From: Parvibaculaceae bacterium Mf 1.05b.01
GTDB taxonomy: Bacteria > Pseudomonadota > Alphaproteobacteria > Parvibaculales > Parvibaculaceae
Length of the DNA stretch: 64,000 nt
Direction: 5' to 3'
Assembly (NCBI GenBank): GCA_000509225.1
Contig: BAOK01000001.1
Span: 1,054,001 to 1,118,000 of the forward strand
A model generated the notes under the pieces. It saw only the letters and a list, made by a program, of their open reading frames with translations, had not been told where the DNA came from and searched no databases. This document shows positions 9,171 through 17,107 of the stretch, piece after piece. Both the position numbers and the translations under genes were made by a program. Numbering within the stretch: position 1 is the first letter of the stretch; every line of letters begins with the position of its first letter.

Positions 9171-10169
9171 CTAAAGCCAGGCGGGGACGGGCAGTCCCTG
9201 TTCTTTCAGGAAAGCGGGGTTGAACATCTTGCTTTGATACCTTGTGCCAAAATCACAGAGGATCGTTACAATTGTATGCCCTGGGCCCATTTCTTTCGCC
9301 AGTCTCATGGCGCCGGCAATGTTGATTCCGCTTGAGCCACCGAGGCAAAGGCCTTCATCGCTCAGCAGATCGAAGCAAATGGGCAGTGCTTCGGAATCTG
9401 GGATCTGGAAGGGGTGGTCGATGGGCGCATCTTCAAGGTTCGCTGTGATGCGTCCCTGACCAATTCCTTCGGTAATGGAACTGCCTTCAGCTTTCAACTC
9501 ACCGTTTTTGTAGAAGTTGAAGAGCGCGGCGCCCATAGGATCAGCCAGACCGATTTGTATGTCCTTGTTCCTGTCCTTTAGCGCCATGCCCGTGCCGGCC
9601 AGTGTTCCACCGGTACCGACAGCGCAGATGAAACCGTCCACCTTGCCGTCTGTCTGGTTCCAGATTTCAGGACCTGTTGTTTCAATGTGCGCCAGGCGAT
9701 TGGCGACATTGTCGAACTGGTTTGCCCAGATGGCCCCATTAGGCTCTTTTGCAGCGAGTTCTTCTGCAAGGCGGCCGGAATATTTGACGTAGTTATTTGG
9801 GTCTTTGTAGGGGACAGCTGGAACTTCAATAAGCTCTGCGCCGCACAGGCGCAGCATGTCTTTCTTCTCTTGAGACTGTGTCTCTGGGATGACGATTACA
9901 GAGCGGAAGCCCAGGGCATTGCCTACCAGCGCCAAGCCGATGCCCGTGTTGCCTGCGGTGCCTTCTACAATCACGCCGCCTGGCTTCAGATCGCCTTTGG
10001 CAACAGCATCTTTGATGATGTACAGCGCAGCCCGATCTTTGACCGACTGACCGGGATTTAAGAATTCGCATTTCCCCAGAATTTCACACCCTGTTTCTTC
10101 CGACGCCTTTTTGAGGCGGATCATGGGAGTGTTTCCGATGGCGTCCACGAGGCCGTTTTTAATGTCCAT
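9171..10169 (-). CDS. cysK: Cysteine synthase A (O-acetylserine sulfhydrylase)
   Basis: Makes cysteine from O-acetylserine and sulfide; 332 residues, fold-type II PLP enzyme. PLP lysine is K44 in NPGQSVKDRAALYI, the phosphate loop is EGTAGNTGIGLALV (near 68-81), and the substrate loop begins GNTPMIRL (12-19). The GGSSGINIAGA stretch near the C-terminus is also conserved. First gene of the cysK-sseA-GNAT minus-strand group. Its upstream gap of 194 bases is shared with a divergently read glutathione transferase. Confidence 0.93.
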   Translation of the reverse strand: MDIKNGLVDAIGNTPMIRLKKASEETGCEILGKCEFLNPGQSVKDRAALYIIKDAVAKGDLKPGGVIVEGTAGNTGIGLALVGNALGFRSVIVIPETQSQEKKDMLRLCGAELIEVPAVPYKDPNNYVKYSGRLAEELAAKEPNGAIWANQFDNVANRLAHIETTGPEIWNQTDGKVDGFICAVGTGGTLAGTGMALKDRNKDIQIGLADPMGAALFNFYKNGELKAEGSSITEGIGQGRITANLEDAPIDHPFQIPDSEALPICFDLLSDEGLCLGGSSGINIAGAMRLAKEMGPGHTIVTILCDFGTRYQSKMFNPAFLKEQGLPVPAWL

Positions 10170-10331
10170 GAGAAGGGTCCTGGTTCTTTTTGTTTGTCGT
10201 TTCTTGGGGCGAGTGACCCGGAATCGAGCTGTCTCTGCTTATAGCAAAGATGGGCATTCGGGGATTTCCCCCAAGGCGAAAAACAAAAAATTTTGGCAAT
10301 GACCTCTTGTGCATGCGACCTAACTCATTAT

Positions 10332-10347
10332 TTAATGTATTCATTAA
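10332..10347. promoter_or_regulatory. Candidate operator: perfect inverted repeat before the GST gene
   Basis: TTAATG-TATT-CATTAA is a perfect 6+4+6 inverted repeat placed immediately before the ribosome site (AAAGGGAG) of the glutathione transferase gene. Its position over the expected promoter or early transcript is what one expects of a repressor site. No cognate regulator gene is adjacent, and AT-rich palindromes can occur by chance. Confidence 0.35.
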
Positions 10348-10363
10348 TTAAAGGGAGACTGAC

Positions 10364-11050
10364 ATGAAGATCCATATGTTTAGCGGCAGTGGCTTTGCCT
10401 GGCGAATACAGCTCGCTTGCGCGTTAAAAGGAATTCCCTACCACCCTGCCTACATGCAACCGACCCCTGAAAACCTCAAGTCAGCGGCCTTCCTGACGCT
10501 TAGCCCGCGCGGAAAGGTCCCTGCGATTGAAGCGGATGGTTATTCGCTGTCGGAGTCGCTGGCGATCATGGCCTATTTGGAGGCGAAACATCCTGATCGT
10601 CCTTTGTTTGGAACCACGCCAGAGGAAACAGGCCGGATATGGCAAAAGTGCCTCGATTTTGACCTGTATGTTTCAGGTGATTTCATTCCCAATCTGATCG
10701 CACCCATTGTCCAAGGCCGCGCTGCGGATGAAGCTGATGCGGTCCGCAAAGGCGCAGAAACTGCTCATGAGGAGCTTGCCAAGCTCGACGACGGCGTCGG
10801 CGCCTCAGGTTGGATGATTGGTGAGAGTGTCACAGCGGCCGATATCACCCTCTATACAATGATTGAGCCTGTCATTCGGTTTGCGACCAAGCCGGAGGTT
10901 CTTTCGCTTGGCCTGGGCTTTGAAAGCTTTGCCAGCAGGTATCCAAAGCTGCAAGCATGGCGAGAAAAGGTGCAGAGTTTGCCAGAGTATGACGCAACCT
11001 ATCCGACATTCTGGCGCGAGGTTGATGAACGGCTTGCGGCTGCAAGCTAA
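10364..11050 (+). CDS. Glutathione S-transferase family protein
   Basis: A 228-residue soluble GST. The N-terminal thioredoxin-like domain (1-82) has the family motifs GKVPAIEADG (cis-proline, about residues 50-59) and LSESLAIMAYLEAKHP (62-77). The helical C-terminal domain contains the capping-box-like SVTAADITLYTMIEP (near 151-165). The catalytic residue is probably a Ser in FSGSGFAWR near the start. The substrate is unknown. A GGGAG ribosome site precedes the ATG. The DUF899 gene follows after 14 bases, suggesting a two-gene operon. Confidence 0.9.
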   Translation: MKIHMFSGSGFAWRIQLACALKGIPYHPAYMQPTPENLKSAAFLTLSPRGKVPAIEADGYSLSESLAIMAYLEAKHPDRPLFGTTPEETGRIWQKCLDFDLYVSGDFIPNLIAPIVQGRAADEADAVRKGAETAHEELAKLDDGVGASGWMIGESVTAADITLYTMIEPVIRFATKPEVLSLGLGFESFASRYPKLQAWREKVQSLPEYDATYPTFWREVDERLAAAS

Positions 11051-11064
11051 CCAAGGAGGGTTTC

Positions 11065-11766
11065 ATGGCACATCATGCGATAGTCAGCCGAGAGGAATGG
11101 GTCTCCGCCCGCAAAGAGCTTTTGGAGGAGGAGAAGTCCTTCTCCAAAGCACGTGATGCACTTGCGGCCAAACGCCGTGAGTTGCCCTGGACGAGGGTTG
11201 ATAAGACCTATGAGTTTGAGACGGAGCAGGGGCCAAAATCTCTTGGCGATCTGTTTGATGGGCGAACCCAGCTCATCGTTCAACACTTCATGTTCGGCCC
11301 GGATTGGGAGGAGGGATGTCCATCCTGCTCATTTTGGGGCGATAATTTTGATCGGACCGTGCCCCACCTGGCTGCAAGAGATGTAGCGTTTGTGGCGGTT
11401 TCACGGGCGCCATTGAAATCCCTTTTGGGATATCGCGATCGGCTTGGCTGGTCCTTCCCATGGGTGTCTTCTTTGGGAAATGATTTCAACTTTGATTTTG
11501 ATGTGTCGTTTGAAACCGAGAGAGATCCCAATCAGCCTGTCTATTACAACTACAAAGACACAATGTTTCCGGCATCAGAAGCGCCTGGGGTCAGTGTCTT
11601 TTACAAGGATAGCGCGGGTGAGATTTATCACACCTATTCAGTCTATGCGCGTGGTCTTGAGGATCTGAATGGCACCTATCGATTGCTCGATACGACTCCA
11701 AAAGGACGTGATGAAGATGCGCTCTCTTATCCGATGGAGTGGGTCCGTCGGCGCGACCAGTACTGA
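11065..11766 (+). CDS. DUF899 (thioredoxin-like fold) family protein
   Basis: A 233-residue protein of the DUF899 family, which has a thioredoxin-like fold and no settled function. Diagnostic motifs are FMFGPDWEEGCPSCSFW (near residues 75-91), FVAVSRAPL and the C-terminal LDTTPKGRDED. The CPSC pair sits where a redox CxxC would lie in thioredoxin, so a thiol role is plausible but unproven. Start fixed by a strong AAGGAGG site. The coupling to a glutathione transferase supports a thiol or detoxification role as an inference only. Confidence 0.88.
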   Translation: MAHHAIVSREEWVSARKELLEEEKSFSKARDALAAKRRELPWTRVDKTYEFETEQGPKSLGDLFDGRTQLIVQHFMFGPDWEEGCPSCSFWGDNFDRTVPHLAARDVAFVAVSRAPLKSLLGYRDRLGWSFPWVSSLGNDFNFDFDVSFETERDPNQPVYYNYKDTMFPASEAPGVSVFYKDSAGEIYHTYSVYARGLEDLNGTYRLLDTTPKGRDEDALSYPMEWVRRRDQY

Positions 11767-11780
11767 AGCCTTCGAGGGTC

Positions 11781-12398
11781 TTAAGGCACTAATTTGTCTT
11801 TGTGACGGGCGAGCCAGTTGAGCGCGATAAGAGTCTTTCCATCGATGATCCTCCCGTCGTCGCAGGCGGCGAGGGCATCGGTGAAAGGAACGACGACCGC
11901 ACGAATATCCTCATGCTCATGCGCCAAGCCAAAGAGGCCACCTGCTTCTGACAGATCTGCTGTTGCGGCATACAGGTAAATGCGTTCGCCATAGCCGCCT
12001 GGTGAAGAATAGTGGGTTGATATATGGACAAGGTCGGTTATTTCGCAGCCCGCCTCTTCCTGCGCTTCTCTGCGGGCTGTTTCCTCCGGATCATCATCGT
12101 TGTCTATGAGGCCAGCAATTGCCTCAACGAGCCAGGTTGCTTCACCGTAGCGCAGACCACACGTGCGAAACTGTTCCGTCAGCAGCACTGTGTCTTGTTT
12201 CGGATCATAGACCAGCACAGCGGCAACCTCACCGATTGTATAGAGATCGCGGTCGATTGCCTCGGACCAGCTCTCATCAAATCGCCGGTGTTTAAGATGA
12301 TATCTTTCAAGTTGCCCCCAGCCCTCGCCAATTGTTTCTCTTTTGAGAATTTGGATATCGTCTGTACTGCGTGCCGTGAGCGTTAGTCGCGAGGTCAT
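11781..12398 (-). CDS. Nudix hydrolase, ADP-ribose pyrophosphatase-like
   Basis: Probably hydrolyses ADP-ribose or another nucleoside diphosphate sugar; 205 residues. The Nudix box begins GLIDNDDDPEETARRE and continues AQEEAGCEI (near residues 109-133). The first conserved Glu of the box is an Asp here, while the catalytic REAQEEAG core is intact. The N-terminal dimerisation strand domain (LERYHLKHRRFD) matches the NudF/TrgB subgroup. A GGAGGGG ribosome site precedes the ATG. It ends 14 bases from the DUF899 gene in convergent orientation. Confidence 0.86.
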   Translation of the reverse strand: MTSRLTLTARSTDDIQILKRETIGEGWGQLERYHLKHRRFDESWSEAIDRDLYTIGEVAAVLVYDPKQDTVLLTEQFRTCGLRYGEATWLVEAIAGLIDNDDDPEETARREAQEEAGCEITDLVHISTHYSSPGGYGERIYLYAATADLSEAGGLFGLAHEHEDIRAVVVPFTDALAACDDGRIIDGKTLIALNWLARHKDKLVP

Positions 12399-12458
12399 GT
12401 CCCCTCCTTAAATTTGGGAGAGGCAGTTTACGCACATCTTTGTCCGATCCAAGGCTAA

Positions 12459-13724
12459 TTAGGAGCGTGACAAGGTGAGCTGGGTTACATCAACGTTGCC
12501 GCTCCGAAAGCCGGCTTCGCAATAGGCGAGGTAGTATTCCCACATGCGACGAAAGCGTTCATCAAATCCTAGCTCTCGTATTTCTGGCCATGCTGCGAGA
12601 AAACGATCACGCCAACGGGCCAGGGTCTCAGCATAGTCGAGGCCGAACTCCGTACTTGTCTTCCACGAGAGGCCCGCGTCGGTCACTTGTGTTTTGAGCA
12701 CTGAGGGTGAGGGAAGCATACCTCCTGGAAAAATGTAGCGCTGAATGAAATCGACGCTACGCCGATAGGTTTCAAAGGAGTTGTCATCAATCGTGATGAT
12801 CTGGAGTCCGGCTTGACCGCCAGGTTTCAGAGCGTCGCGTACTTTTGCAAAATAGGCCGGCCAGTATTTCTCACCAACAGCCTCGAACATTTCAATTGAA
12901 GCAATCCGGTCGAATTTCTCTTCTACGTCACGATAGTCTTGATAGCGGACTTCTACTTTTTCATTGAGGCCTTTTTCGAAAATTCGTTTCCGAGCGAAAT
13001 CCAGCTGTTCCCTAGAGATTGTGAGTGCCGTTACATTACAGCCAATCTCACCAGCCGCATATTCAGCGAAACCACCCCAGCCGCACCCGATCTCCAATAC
13101 AGAATGATCGGGCCCTAGTTCCATGTTTTGGGCAAGAGAGCGGTATTTGTTGTTTTGTGCGGCGCTTAAATCTTCGCCTGGTTTTTGAAAACGAGCTGAC
13201 GAATACGTCATCGTCGGATCCAGCCAGCGCTTATAGAAATTGTTTCCCAGGTCGTAGTGATAATGAATGTTCTTTTTGGAACCTGACTTGCTGTTACGAC
13301 GAAGCAGGTGACCGGCACGTTCAAAAAGGAGCGGAAGGGAGAGACCGTTGAGGGCACCGGTAAATACACTCCGGTTTTCCGCAAAGAGCTCCAATACGGC
13401 GACAATGTCATCGCTCTCCCAGTGACCGGAAAGAAAAGCTTCCGCCGCTCCAATGCTGCCGCTCAAAGCGATGGGCCAGGCGAACTTGTAGGAGGTGATC
13501 GTAATGCTTGCGCTCGTTCCTTCCTTTTCGCCCTGGAACACCAATTCTCGACCATCTGGGAGTCTAACTATGAGCTGACCATACTCAAGTGCGCTTGCAG
13601 CTTTCAAAACGCTCCGTGCCGGCCAAGGAACTCCATTGAGAGAAGCTTGGGGCGCAGGCGGTTGCTGACCAAATGTTGGTGCTCCAACTTTACGTTGAGC
13701 GGGGGCGGACATACTTTCTGCCAT
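12459..13724 (-). CDS. cfa: Cyclopropane-fatty-acyl-phospholipid synthase
   Basis: Adds a methylene bridge from S-adenosylmethionine to unsaturated chains of membrane phospholipids. The protein is about 421 residues from the ATG at 13724. That start has GGAG seven bases upstream. The frame stays open 27 codons further up to 13805, but that part covers a tandem DNA repeat and is probably untranslated leader. The AdoMet motif I is VLEIGCGWGGFAEYAA, preceded by the family signature HYDLGNNFYKRWLD and MTYSSARF. The C-terminal YYLAYCEAGFRSG motif is also typical. It stands alone on the minus strand. Confidence 0.93.
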   Translation of the reverse strand: MAESMSAPAQRKVGAPTFGQQPPAPQASLNGVPWPARSVLKAASALEYGQLIVRLPDGRELVFQGEKEGTSASITITSYKFAWPIALSGSIGAAEAFLSGHWESDDIVAVLELFAENRSVFTGALNGLSLPLLFERAGHLLRRNSKSGSKKNIHYHYDLGNNFYKRWLDPTMTYSSARFQKPGEDLSAAQNNKYRSLAQNMELGPDHSVLEIGCGWGGFAEYAAGEIGCNVTALTISREQLDFARKRIFEKGLNEKVEVRYQDYRDVEEKFDRIASIEMFEAVGEKYWPAYFAKVRDALKPGGQAGLQIITIDDNSFETYRRSVDFIQRYIFPGGMLPSPSVLKTQVTDAGLSWKTSTEFGLDYAETLARWRDRFLAAWPEIRELGFDERFRRMWEYYLAYCEAGFRSGNVDVTQLTLSRS

Positions 13725-13979
13725 TGCACTACTCCGGGGCGGCTCTACACAAAAGGTTGTGCGACAACTGGGATGCGACAACTGGGATGCGGCAACGCCA
13801 AACAAGCTGGCTCAACGCCGCTTCTGAAAATGATAGCGCGCTAGGGTTGGGAGGCAAGGGATGTATGAAAAAGGAAGCAAATCTCCCGCGAATTTCTTGT
13901 CGTTTGGACCCTCGTCGACCCCTCCCGTACACGTGATCGTGTGTTGTTCTGTTTATCGGCCATCCCCTAAGATCCAACC
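13725..13979. other. Divergent intergenic region between cfa and the small exported protein gene
   Basis: A 255-base gap expected to hold both promoters. It contains a 14-base direct repeat (GCGACAACTGGGAT at 13761-13774 and 13775-13788), a partial third copy, and a small inverted repeat ACACG-TGAT-CGTGT near 13929-13942. I saw no convincing additional gene in it. Confidence 0.5.
13761..13788. repeat. Two perfect 14-base tandem repeats upstream of cfa
   Basis: GCGACAACTGGGAT occurs twice in direct succession, followed by a diverged partial copy (GCGGCAAC). It lies in the leader region of cfa, 37 bases before its preferred start. It may be replication slippage or a tandem binding site. Confidence 0.8.
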
Positions 13980-14333
13980 ATGGTGTGCCTTCGTAGACAG
14001 TTCTTAACTGCTGCAGTTTTGCTGATCGCTTTTGGTGTTTTGGTGAATTTTGCGCGATCTGCACCTATTGTGCTCGAAGGTGATGACGTCGACGCAGCCT
14101 ATGTAGCTGAAGAGGTCAAAGAGACCGGCTCTGTTGATGCCGGGCCTAAATGCCCATGTCCCACAGAGATAGAAAAAACAGATTGCGACGAGGGATTATG
14201 CAGCGTCGGGCTCACCTCTCTCGTTACTTCGCTCGCTTCCAGCCGCGCCTTGTCGCCCGATGCATCAGTTTTTGAATCCTGGCGCTCAGCTGGTTTTGCA
14301 CCTGACCCCGACCCCCCACGAACTGACGTTTGA
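13980..14333 (+). CDS. Small exported Cys-containing protein of unknown function
   Basis: I do not recognise this 117-residue protein. Residues 5-28 are a typical signal peptide (RRQFLTAAVLLIAFGVLVNFA). The mature part is acidic and carries CPCP and DCDEGLC within 17 residues, a possible metal- or redox-active cluster. The tail is Pro/Asp-rich. The frame ends 58 bases before the DoxX-like gene and probably shares its transcript. The layout (signal peptide, short Cys cluster, Pro-rich end) resembles small metal-resistance accessory proteins, but that is only a resemblance. Confidence 0.6.
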   Translation: MVCLRRQFLTAAVLLIAFGVLVNFARSAPIVLEGDDVDAAYVAEEVKETGSVDAGPKCPCPTEIEKTDCDEGLCSVGLTSLVTSLASSRALSPDASVFESWRSAGFAPDPDPPRTDV

Positions 14334-14391
14334 AAACCGCCTTCGTTCTGAAGGCTTATCAACACGTTAAATTTGTTTGTGGAGAGAACTC

Positions 14392-15327
14392 TTGTTTTCC
14401 AAAATATTGGGTGACGTCCCCTCTGACGTCGAGTCCGCGCGCGCGGACATGATTGCCCTCGTCCTGCGTTTAAGCCTTGGATCGGTTTTTGTTATTGGGG
14501 GCTGGTGGAAGCTGTCTCGCGCTTTAAGCCCTGAACATGCTGATGCCCTGGTTAGCCGATACATGGCCGCTGACGGATACATCAATACATTCTTTCAGCA
14601 ATATCTGTTTACAGGGGGAATAGGCGATTTTCTGACACCGCTTGGGTTTTTGATCCTGCTGTCTGCCTTTGAACTCATGTCGGGGCTGGCTTTGATGGCG
14701 GGTCTTTTTACGAGAGCGCTCAGCTTTTTCTATGCCTTTCTCATGTGGTCGTTTGTCATTGCGTTGCCTGTCGTGACCGCAACGGGGTATCCAGCTGACA
14801 CCATCTCTCATTTCTCACCAGCGCTATTGGTGCAGATACGAGATGTGGGCTTATCGGGCATGTTCCTGGTCCTGTTCCATCTTGGGTCGGGCACCTTCTC
14901 GTTGGATCGAAAAATTTTTGATCGGGGCTGGGCGCAGCGTCAAACAGATTGGGACAGGTACGGACTGCTGCTTCGGCTGTCTGTTGCAGTGGTGTTCCTC
15001 GTCGGTGGCTTCTTTGCCGGCTACGGTCACATCAAGGCGTTCGTGCCAATCCCGGTCCTTTTGATCCTCGTTGGCCTCCTGCTTGCCAGCGGACACCTGG
15101 TGCGGGTCGCCGCACTGTCCGCCTTTCTGATTGTTGCCTGGTATTGTTTCGGCAAAATCAGCTTTGACGCGACACTCTGGAACAATCTGAATGCCATCAA
15201 GCGTGAACTGGCCTATCTCGGGGCAACAGCGGTTCTGGTCGCTGCTGGAGGAGGGAAGGCCTTCAGACCAGGGGCGTTACTAAGTGCGCCTCAAGCCGCC
15301 TTGCTGGGGCGTAATGAAGCCAAGTAA
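14392..15327 (+). CDS. DoxX/DoxD-like integral membrane protein with two internal units
   Basis: An inner-membrane protein of about 311 residues. Two halves each begin with a similar segment, LRLSLGSVFVIGGWWK (about residues 24-39) and LRLSVAVVFLVGGFF (about 197-211), the start signature of DoxX-type four-helix units. The protein is therefore probably a fused or internally duplicated DoxX. The TTG at 14392 is preferred because GGAGAG lies five bases upstream; an in-frame TTG at 14377 is the alternative. Relatives include thiosulfate:quinone oxidoreductase subunits and the MauE-like family; the substrate here is unknown. Confidence 0.75.
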   Translation: MFSKILGDVPSDVESARADMIALVLRLSLGSVFVIGGWWKLSRALSPEHADALVSRYMAADGYINTFFQQYLFTGGIGDFLTPLGFLILLSAFELMSGLALMAGLFTRALSFFYAFLMWSFVIALPVVTATGYPADTISHFSPALLVQIRDVGLSGMFLVLFHLGSGTFSLDRKIFDRGWAQRQTDWDRYGLLLRLSVAVVFLVGGFFAGYGHIKAFVPIPVLLILVGLLLASGHLVRVAALSAFLIVAWYCFGKISFDATLWNNLNAIKRELAYLGATAVLVAAGGGKAFRPGALLSAPQAALLGRNEAK

Positions 15328-15340
15328 GGATCGGACAAAG

Positions 15341-15372
15341 GAAACGGCCAGAACATAAGTTCTGGCCGTTTC
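15341..15372. terminator. Strong bidirectional hairpin between the DoxX-like gene and tRNA-Asn
   Basis: GAAACGGCCAGAAC-ATAA-GTTCTGGCCGTTTC is a perfect 14-base-pair stem with a four-base loop. It starts 13 bases after the DoxX-like stop and ends five bases from the 3' end of the oppositely read tRNA. The outer A/T pairs give a short U run on both strands, so it can end both transcripts. Confidence 0.85.
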
Positions 15373-15376
15373 AAAC

Positions 15377-15452
15377 TGGCTCCCCGGGCCGGACTCGAAC
15401 CAGCGACAAGTCGGTTAACAGCCGACTGCTCTACCAACTGAGCTACCGGGGA
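15377..15452 (-). tRNA. tRNA-Asn (anticodon GTT), CCA encoded
   Basis: A 76-base tRNA on the minus strand. The acceptor stem is TCCCCGG paired with CCGGGGA, the D arm contains AGCTCAGTTGGTAGAGC, the anticodon loop is CTGTTAA (GTT) and the T arm contains GGTTCGAGTCC. The 3' CCA is encoded at 15377-15379, with G as discriminator base. Confidence 0.96.
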
Positions 15453-15593
15453 TCAGATTGGCGGATAGTTCCGTCAATGAGCGGTGCATATAGCAAACCG
15501 TACCTCGCCTTACTAGCCTGAAAATGTCGCCAAAACTCTAAAATTCTTGTGGTTTTCGTGTTTCGTGACTAACTGGTGCATCTGGAGAGGGTT

Positions 15594-15893
15594 GTGAGCC
15601 TCCCAGCGCGTGTTTCGGAGAGACTTTTGGCGTTTATCAAGTTTAATGGACGGAAGATTCCTCTGCCAGGATCAGCGCCGATTCGCATGGGAGCTGGTGT
15701 TCTTCTGGTCATCGGCGGAATTTTAGGATTTCTCCCGATATTGGGTTTCTGGATGATCCCGCTCGGCATCCTGTTTCTGTCAGTGGATCTGCACTCTGTC
15801 CGGCGTTGGCGGCGTCAGATAGAGGTGCGGTTGGGCCGCCGCAGGCAGCGAAAACGGGAAGAACGACGATCAAGCGGTCTCGACAGACGGTAG
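15594..15893 (+). CDS. Small inner-membrane protein of unknown function
   Basis: About 99 residues with a hydrophobic hairpin (near residues 32-62: GAGVLLVIGGILGFLPILGF then WMIPLGILFLSVD) followed by a strongly basic Arg-rich tail. The pattern resembles small PGPGW-type membrane proteins, but the match is not firm. The GTG at 15594 has GGAGAGG just upstream; a GTG at 15576 is the alternative. Its last 24 bases overlap the 3' end of the deacetylase gene in antiparallel, so the two mRNAs are complementary there. Confidence 0.65.
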   Translation: MSLPARVSERLLAFIKFNGRKIPLPGSAPIRMGAGVLLVIGGILGFLPILGFWMIPLGILFLSVDLHSVRRWRRQIEVRLGRRRQRKREERRSSGLDRR

Positions 15894-16925
15894 AAGGCTC
15901 GCCAGCGCAAACGGCATGCCGCTCATCAACACTTCCAGCATCCTCAGATCCTGATAGTCACCGTTCAGAGATAATCTGGGGATGGCATAGGGGTTGATCC
16001 CATGCGCCTCCGTTAGAAAGCCCTTCTGGGTGGTCACGGCGGTATCGAACCCTAGAAATTGTGCCAGCTCATACTCGCGAGGGCCTGCCGATCCGCTATC
16101 GCCATACGGGAAGGCCAGATGACGCGGCCAATCCCCGGTTTCCTGCTTTATTCGGTCTGCGCCTTCAATAAGTTCGCGGCGGGATTCTGCTTCAGGCAGC
16201 CTGGAAAGGGCAAAATGATCGACCGTATGTGCCCCCAGCGAGCAATAGGCATGGTTGGAGAGCTCTCTCGCTTCAGCCCATGTAAGGGCACAATCACGGG
16301 TGAGTTGCCTCATATCGACACCACAATGTCGGGCAAGGTCTCTTATTGCGATCCTCTGGTCGAGCTCTGGAAGGTTCCGTAAGGGCCAATAGAGGGTCTC
16401 AAAGGCATTTTGCTTCTGCTCAGTAGAGTCCATAACAAGCTCGTATTTTGTGCCTGCCCAACCCCAGCACAGCTCGCTTTTGGTCCGTATTGCTGCTTCT
16501 AACCCCATCCACCAGAGATCAAGTGTTCCGTCTGGCATGCCTGAACTCAGGTAGACAGTGAAGGGCGCCCTATGTTTGGCAAAAATGGGTGCTGCAAATT
16601 CAAGATTGTCTTTGTACCCGTCATCCATGGTGAAGACGGCAAACTTTCGGTCAAAGTTGTGCTGCTGCAGGCGTCGGTGAGCCTCGTCCATGCTCACAAG
16701 ATCATAATCCAGAGCGGAGACGGTCGTCAGGACTGCGTTGAGATATTCCGGCGTGATCTCCAAGAGCGCGTTGGGGGCAAATCCATTGGTCTCTGAGGCA
16801 GGTCGAACTCTGTGCAGCATGAACACAATGCCAACGCCGGACAGGCTGCGAGGGCTCAGGCTGTGGAGACCTGATTTGTGCAGCGTCAAGAGTGCTGAGC
16901 GAAACAGTGTCGATTTCAGGCTCAT
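15870..16925 (-). CDS. Polysaccharide deacetylase (NodB-like, CE4) family protein
   Basis: Probably removes acetyl groups from a polysaccharide or its precursor. It is 351 residues long. CE4 motif 1 is TMDDGYKDN (about residues 98-106, with the paired Asp for catalysis and metal binding) and motif 2 is HTVDH (about 229-233), supplying the two metal-binding His. FMLHRVRP near residue 35 and the FPYGD motif near 270 also fit the family. There is no clear signal peptide, so the site of action is uncertain. It lies divergently beside the tandem acyltransferases, which supports membership of the polysaccharide locus. Confidence 0.88.
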   Translation of the reverse strand: MSLKSTLFRSALLTLHKSGLHSLSPRSLSGVGIVFMLHRVRPASETNGFAPNALLEITPEYLNAVLTTVSALDYDLVSMDEAHRRLQQHNFDRKFAVFTMDDGYKDNLEFAAPIFAKHRAPFTVYLSSGMPDGTLDLWWMGLEAAIRTKSELCWGWAGTKYELVMDSTEQKQNAFETLYWPLRNLPELDQRIAIRDLARHCGVDMRQLTRDCALTWAEARELSNHAYCSLGAHTVDHFALSRLPEAESRRELIEGADRIKQETGDWPRHLAFPYGDSGSAGPREYELAQFLGFDTAVTTQKGFLTEAHGINPYAIPRLSLNGDYQDLRMLEVLMSGMPFALASLLPSVETA

Positions 16926-16986
16926 GGCGGTTGTATTTGCATCCGATCAGTGTGCAACGACCGATACACCCAAAGGTGCATGCCCC

Positions 16987-17037
16987 TTGCAACGGTTGGC
17001 ATGGTCGGCAGTTTGACTGTCTTTAATTGAGAAATGA
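16987..17037 (+). promoter_or_regulatory. Duplicated upstream element, copy 1
   Basis: A 51-base stretch that matches the region upstream of the second acyltransferase gene at 40 of 51 positions without gaps. Conserved cores are TTGGCATG, CTGTCT and AATTGAGAAA. It ends 70 bases before the preferred ATG at 17108, and copy 2 ends 71 bases before its ATG. It is a candidate promoter or operator that was duplicated with the gene and kept. Confidence 0.6.
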
Positions 17038-17107
17038 TTGCAGCACGTCAATTTGTGAAGCGTAGACGCGTTTCAGAATGAGACAGGTGCTCTTGAGGGA
17101 AGTTCGA

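Noticed and set aside
13725-13805. Longer N-terminus of Cfa (28 extra residues)
   Set aside because: It covers tandem repeats, lacks family similarity, and the ATG at 13724 has a good ribosome site.
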